This document shows, in pieces, positions 59,582-64,000 of a stretch of 64,000 nucleotides of DNA. The notes below the pieces were generated by a model. That model was given only the letters and a program-made list of their open reading frames with translations. It was not told the origin of the DNA and ran no database searches. The DNA comes from Panaeolus papilionaceus (lineage: Eukaryota; Basidiomycota; Agaricomycetes; Agaricales). Position 1 is the first letter of the stretch. The number at the start of each line of letters is the position of its first letter. The position numbers and the translations under genes were made by a program. The stretch is from positions 186,001 to 250,000 of the forward strand of contig JADNRZ010000034.1 of NCBI GenBank assembly GCA_015501605.1. Reading direction: 5' to 3'.

Positions 59582-61310
59582 GGAGATATCAACTGCATAG
59601 TAATTTACAACTTTTTGTTTATGTACATAATCCACCTGGTTTACTTCTCTACTTTTTGAAGGAGAGAGCATGGAGGGGTGTATAGGTTGTAGCAGGAGGG
59701 ATACCCAGATCTGTGTTTATTCTCCAAAGGTGACAAGTCTTGAAATGGCTATCAAAAACTCCCAATATGATGGCTAATACATCATAGAGGGATAGAACAA
59801 CATACAAGCCCAGAAAAGATGGATACATGCCCCACACAAGGGGAGCAGATCAACAGCACACTTGAAACAAGAACAAGGAAACATTGAGAAGATTTATTGA
59901 ATTGTACACATCAGAGTACATGAACAAGTAGAGAATCTTTTGCTTGCACTTGCTTGTCTCCTGGTAGAGCTGCAACAATGTTTGAACAGCTCTTTGTGAC
60001 AGGAAGAGTTGAAAAGATACCAACCCAATCAATCCATGTCATCAACATGAGTATTACTGTATCCAGTCTCAGAGGTTTTGACAACATCCTCTACAGTTGT
60101 ATGAATGATAGAGGAGTCAGACCCAAGAGGGATGACTGTGGCTAACCAAACAGGATCCAGATGGAGGTAAGTGAGGGTGTCCATTGAGGCAGCCAAGTTC
60201 CAGTTTTGATTATGGTTGTTCTCATGATGTTCAACCTGTTTAGCATCAGTCTAAGAGCAGATTTAACATAGTAGAAAGTACTAGCATTGTTGCTGGCCAT
60301 GGAGGGAAAAGAATGATTTTGAAAATTTAAGGACCTAGGAGCAAAGTGAAGAATGCATGAAGCAGTAGGACACTGTTGTTGCAATCAAAGATGTCAAGTC
60401 AGGTACACTGCCACATCAATCTCTCTCTCTTTCTCTCTCACACATCTTGACTGCCAACACACCTGCTGTACATATTGCTCTCTTGTCATTTTTTATCTTC
60501 CCAAATATTGTTCTAGTACAGCACTGAATTTGAACCAAGCTATGATACTCAAAGAAAAAGCAGTGGCCAGAGCAAGGGAAGCACAACTAGAGAAGGAATG
60601 AGAAGAAAGAGAGAGGGCCAGAGGTGCAGTATGTCCTGCAAAAGGTCAAGAGCTTCAACTGTATGGAGCTATACTACTTGATGCCAGAAGGATGCAAAGA
60701 TGGAGAGGACAAGTTGGTGGGGGACAGTGCTGTAGCAGCCTTGTGCACATCAATGACAAGATTGTCCTACAATCCATAAGCACACACAAGCTGTCCTGCA
60801 AGGTGGTGGAAGACGCCCAAGGGCATGGAATCCGAATAGGAGCAACATTACCTGCTGTGCAGAGTACCCTTTGAGGTCATGAAGGTCAAAGGGAGGTGGG
60901 CAAGCAATGCATTTCTGTCATACCTTTGAGAGCATGCTCAGATCCCACACCATATATGCAAGACAACCTGGCACAAAACAAGGGGCTGGTGATGCTGCCA
61001 GCAGCAAGATGCTGTGCTGAACTCAAGTCAATCTTCAGGTGAGCTTAAGACTTCCTCCAAAGCAAAAGATGGAGCACACTCCTAGAATGGGGGTGTCAGC
61101 TCCTAATGCTTGGCTTTTGCAGCTTGTCTCTTGACCATCCTGGACATTCCCTCACAACCTTTCACTCCTGCTCTCCCTCATCACAAGAATCTCATGCTCA
61201 CAACCTGGATGTAGAACCCACACCATAGTCATGCATCTCTTGAATTCTGTCCCTTCTTCAACCATGATGATTACATAATCAACATGGCCCATCTGGATTA
61301 TGTACTTGAT
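59582..61310. other. degenerate coding-like debris, no identifiable gene
   Basis: CpG-poor. Minus-strand fragments at 59650-60390 (e.g. SALRLMLNRLNIMRTTIIKT) and a plus-strand fragment at 60540-60870 (e.g. ARAREAQLEKE, then after a TGA EERERARGAVCPAKGQELQL) look like stop-ridden remnants of genes. A CT microsatellite lies at 60420-60442. No family was recognised. Confidence 0.35.
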
Positions 61311-61313
61311 ATC

Positions 61314-62993
61314 CAGTTGTCTCTCTCATAATTGATAGTGGTTGGTGGACACCTCAAGCTATCAGTTATGAGAGAGTATCAGGTACCTTGGAGTATAAAG
61401 TAAAATATAGAGACAATTCAACATTTTTTATGGTGAGAAGACCCTGATTGTGACCAATTGTCACCCCACAGCAGTTGATGTGAATTAGCCTAATTTCATG
61501 TCCACTTCTGTCTCCAAGTAGCGTGAACTGTCGAAAACCCATCACTTTTTCTAGTTTAAAACTATCAGTAGAGGAGAGTTATTGGTTATGGTGCCAATTT
61601 CCCTGCCTACAGAATTGGTCGATGCAAAAATCTATCAGTTAGAGCAGAGTATCAGTGATGTGCTGAGCACAGGGGAACACCTACACAACACCAACACAAC
61701 AACACAACAAACTAACAACCTCAATAGAAGGTCTAAGGTCTTGTTACAAGCTACAAAGGTGTCTGTCAATGTCCTATCCTACAACAGTACTGCGTGTTCA
61801 AGGGGGAAATGTGACAAGTTGTCCAGTTCCTCACAAGGAGCAGCCAAATTAAGTGTGTTTTTAACTAGAGGTAGCAAGTCCAAGCATTGTAGACAACTGA
61901 GGAATGATGCCAGTGTCTAGGCTTGAGATAAAATGACCCTAAGACAACCAACAGGTGTACAAAGGCAATGTCTCCAACTAACCCTGACAAAAGACACAAC
62001 AGTCCACAACCGAAGATGTCCTTAGAACCAACAATTGAGCCTTAGTCAGGCAAATGCACTCAACAATCCAATGACCAAGCTTGCAAACACACAAAATCCA
62101 ACAAAAACCAATCAAATTCAACACACTAGTTGCACTCAAAGTATGTGAGAAACAACTCTTTGGGCCCTTAGACACACACAATTGCTATCTAAGTCTTGGA
62201 GAGATTTTCTGATTCTTATTCTATGATTTACAGGGCTTTTTATATGAGAGTAGAGGTTTGGCTAAGAGAGTTGAAACAAACATAAGAGAAATTAAGAGAA
62301 AGAGCCAAGAGTGTCTTTGGAGAGCCGTCAATCACTCTGGTATACTAAGTAGTACTAAGAAAAGCTTGGTGAGTTGAATCACATGCCATATTATGAGGGT
62401 TGAACCTCTTTTACACTGGTTAGTCCAGCTTCACCACATCTGTTGGTAGCCTCAGACTGGCCTTGACCAAGTCTGATTGCATTTGTAACCCTCGTTCTTG
62501 TTGTTTCCTTCTCCTAAGTCTCTTTTGGCCTCCGATAGTCCTGACTTGTGAGGTCTAGACCTCCTTTGGACTCAAGGATAGGGTTGGAGCTCTTCAGCAC
62601 TTAAGGTCATAGCTTCTTAGAGGTCTTGTTCCATGGTGATCCCTGTTGATGGCATCACATGCCTTCGTAGGCTTTATCTGTGGTGATGTATAGGTCAAGT
62701 GTCAATGTAGGAGTTCATAGATAGGCTTTCTTAGGATCTCAGGGTAGTAGCATGCCTTGTAGACTTGTTAATATAAGAGGTGTTTATTGACGAAGGTCCG
62801 ACTTAAGTGCTAGTCATGACCTGATAAGTTCTAAGGTCCTGACACACAACTCCAAGATGTTCAACTACTGTCTGCAGTCCTCGTAGCCATTCCAAGATCC
62901 CTCAAATGATGGTTTTACATCGTTTTCAAGGGCTGAACGTGTTTTTGGTGTATCATCAGTTATAACAGGTATTGGTTATATCAGAGACAACTG
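61314..62993. mobile_element. possible degenerate DNA-transposon remnant with CAGTTGTCTCT ends
   Basis: The left end CAGTTGTCTCT at 61314-61324 and its reverse complement AGAGACAACTG at 62983-62993 could be terminal inverted repeats. The right end is followed by TA as in pogo/Tc1-type insertion, but the left flank is TC. The interior has a 112-codon frame (61582-61920) without a recognisable domain. A related TATCAG...GAGAG piece at 61562-61580 suggests several nested fragments. Treat the boundaries as tentative. Confidence 0.3.
61321..61376. repeat. imperfect 18-bp inverted repeat
   Basis: CTCTCTCATAATTGATAG (61321-61338) faces CTATCAGTTATGAGAGAG (61359-61376), with one mismatch and a 20-nt spacer. 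It directly follows CAGTTGTCTCT (61314-61324), which recurs inverted at 62983-62993. Confidence 0.75.
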
Positions 62994-63291
62994 TATTCTC
63001 TGGTGAAGACCAGTGCAGGAGTGATTCTTCCTCTATCCAAATTTCTGCTACAAATTCTATTGAACCCCCTTTTTTAAACATACATGTCATCCTCAGTCTC
63101 TGCATTGCCATAATCCTCCTCATCTGTCTTGTCTTCTTCCCTGGTGAAGATAAAAAAAACTGTTGAAATTTCAAAGTTGAAAAGAACATACATTTCTTTG
63201 GGATCCCAGTGAATGAATGTCAATTCTAGTAGTTAAGACTCAGACAAGAGATGTCACAACAAAATTTTTTTAAAAAAACTCACCTTGTGGC

Positions 63292-63699
63292 TGTCAGGGG
63301 ATCTCCTGCTACCTCCTATTCCTTTTCTTATCATTGTCTCTCTTGTCTCTCCTTTCCCCTATTTCCCTTTGCTCTATTTCATTATCTGGACATACCATGG
63401 ACTCATATATATTATATTACACTCTCCTTTAGTTGTCACTCATTTGTTATTCACTTGTTTCCATTGTTACATAGTCATTCCTTTGTGTTTCCCTTTGTTT
63501 ATTCCCAAAGGCATTGTTTGGCATCAAGGCTGATGCCAATGCCAGCTCATCACTCAAATAGCTGTTTCACCTGGGTTTGATCCTTTACCTCTTTCTCTTT
63601 GGATCTCCCCCAGGTGAGCCTACTTCCTGTATTTATGTAGAGCTGATATATATCTTTGGATCTCCCCCAGGACTTGTGTGTGTCTGAGGTGCCCTTACA
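63292..63699 (+). mobile_element. second solo LTR with 5-bp target duplication
   Basis: 408 bp beginning TGTCAGGGG and ending GCCCTTACA. The ends are TG...CA with short inverted similarity (TGT-AGGG), and GTGGC is duplicated at 63287-63291 and 63700-63704. The interior is pyrimidine-rich with an AT-rich TATA-like patch near 63405-63420. It contains an 18-bp direct repeat (63597-63614 and 63654-63671). It is not obviously the same family as the LTR at 55819. Orientation is assumed. Confidence 0.65.
63597..63671 (+). repeat. 18-bp direct repeat CTTTGGATCTCCCCCAGG, two copies
   Basis: Copies at 63597-63614 and 63654-63671, 57 bp apart, inside the second solo LTR. Perhaps an LTR-internal enhancer-type duplication. 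Confidence 0.8.
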
Positions 63700-63704
63700 G
63701 TGGC

Positions 63705-64000
63705 AACAATGTATTATATGGCGCACAAGTCTGCTTGTCTCTCATCCTCCAACTTTATTTATAAAGAGGAGTTCTTTTACCCCAGCTTCCTTTTTTTTCT
63801 TGAGTTGGACCCCAGTGCCAATATCTGAACTGATTAGATTAGATTAGTAAAAAATCAATGTGCATATGATAAAATGTATATGTATATTTTTCAAGATCTG
63901 AATTGTGTTCAAAGTGCAAAGGTGCAATGCCAGATGGGCTAAAACCCTAAATTCACTCTGAATTTGTTGATAATTTATTTTTGATCTTGCAGCTGATGGA
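63705..64000. other. right edge of window, nothing recognised
   Basis: AT-rich, CpG-poor sequence to the window end without a supported gene. Confidence 0.35.

Noticed and set aside
1..64000. tRNA, rRNA and CRISPR features
   Set aside because: I looked for GTTCGA-type T-arms with matching acceptor stems, conserved rRNA blocks and regularly spaced repeats. Only isolated GTTCGAA-like strings (e.g. 22914, 32164) occurred, without cloverleaf partners.

Overview
The window is nuclear DNA of a filamentous basidiomycete, most likely an agaricomycete. Genes carry many short (about 48-90 nt) GT-AG introns. The gene content is typical of that group: tandem F-box genes, a tandem P450 family, small lineage-specific Lys/Arg-rich proteins, a low-complexity F-box giant, hAT debris and solo LTRs. 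I saw no bacterial features, no CRISPR array and no tRNA or rRNA gene.

Layout: 1-3426 holds three tandem F-box copies on the minus strand (the first cut by the window edge). 3690-6408 (-) is a 4-coumarate-CoA-ligase-like acyl-CoA synthetase. 7563-9737 (+) holds two diverged members of a small family sharing FGLGCDGPV. 10584-12666 (+) is cytochrome P450 copy A. A probable MITE (12893-13499) and a Ser/Thr/Pro-rich single-pass membrane protein (13689-14579) follow. 14580-27500 is gene-poor, with relics of a P450 and of the membrane protein, one small Gln/Ser/Thr-rich gene (16880-17203, -) and many diverged non-coding repeats. 27961-29762 (+) is elongation factor 1B gamma, the clearest housekeeping gene, sitting between two long imperfect inverted repeats. 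33539-38107 (-) holds P450 copies B (frameshifted) and C. 40196-45542 (+) is a very large F-box/low-complexity gene whose frame changes once. 46283-48767 (-) holds two small Lys/Arg/Asp/Glu-rich proteins.

From about 49.1 kb to the end the sequence changes: CG dinucleotides become rare and mobile-element debris dominates. A complete hAT element (50140-54807, 8-bp target duplication GTACTGTG) sits inside an older minus-strand gene. A 559-bp solo LTR (55819-56377, duplication CAGGG) lies just upstream of a 1007-codon chromodomain gene (56458-59581, +). A second solo LTR lies at 63292-63699 (duplication GTGGC). The chromodomain gene, the hAT transposase and the interrupted minus-strand gene are broken largely by stop codons that are one C-to-T change from CAA, CAG or CGA. 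In the chromodomain gene there are six such stops and no frameshift over 3 kb. That looks like RIP-like or methylation-driven cytosine deamination rather than ordinary decay. The pair of divergent broken genes (49.6-55.8 kb and 56.4-59.6 kb) belongs to no family I recognise and is the best candidate here for something undescribed.
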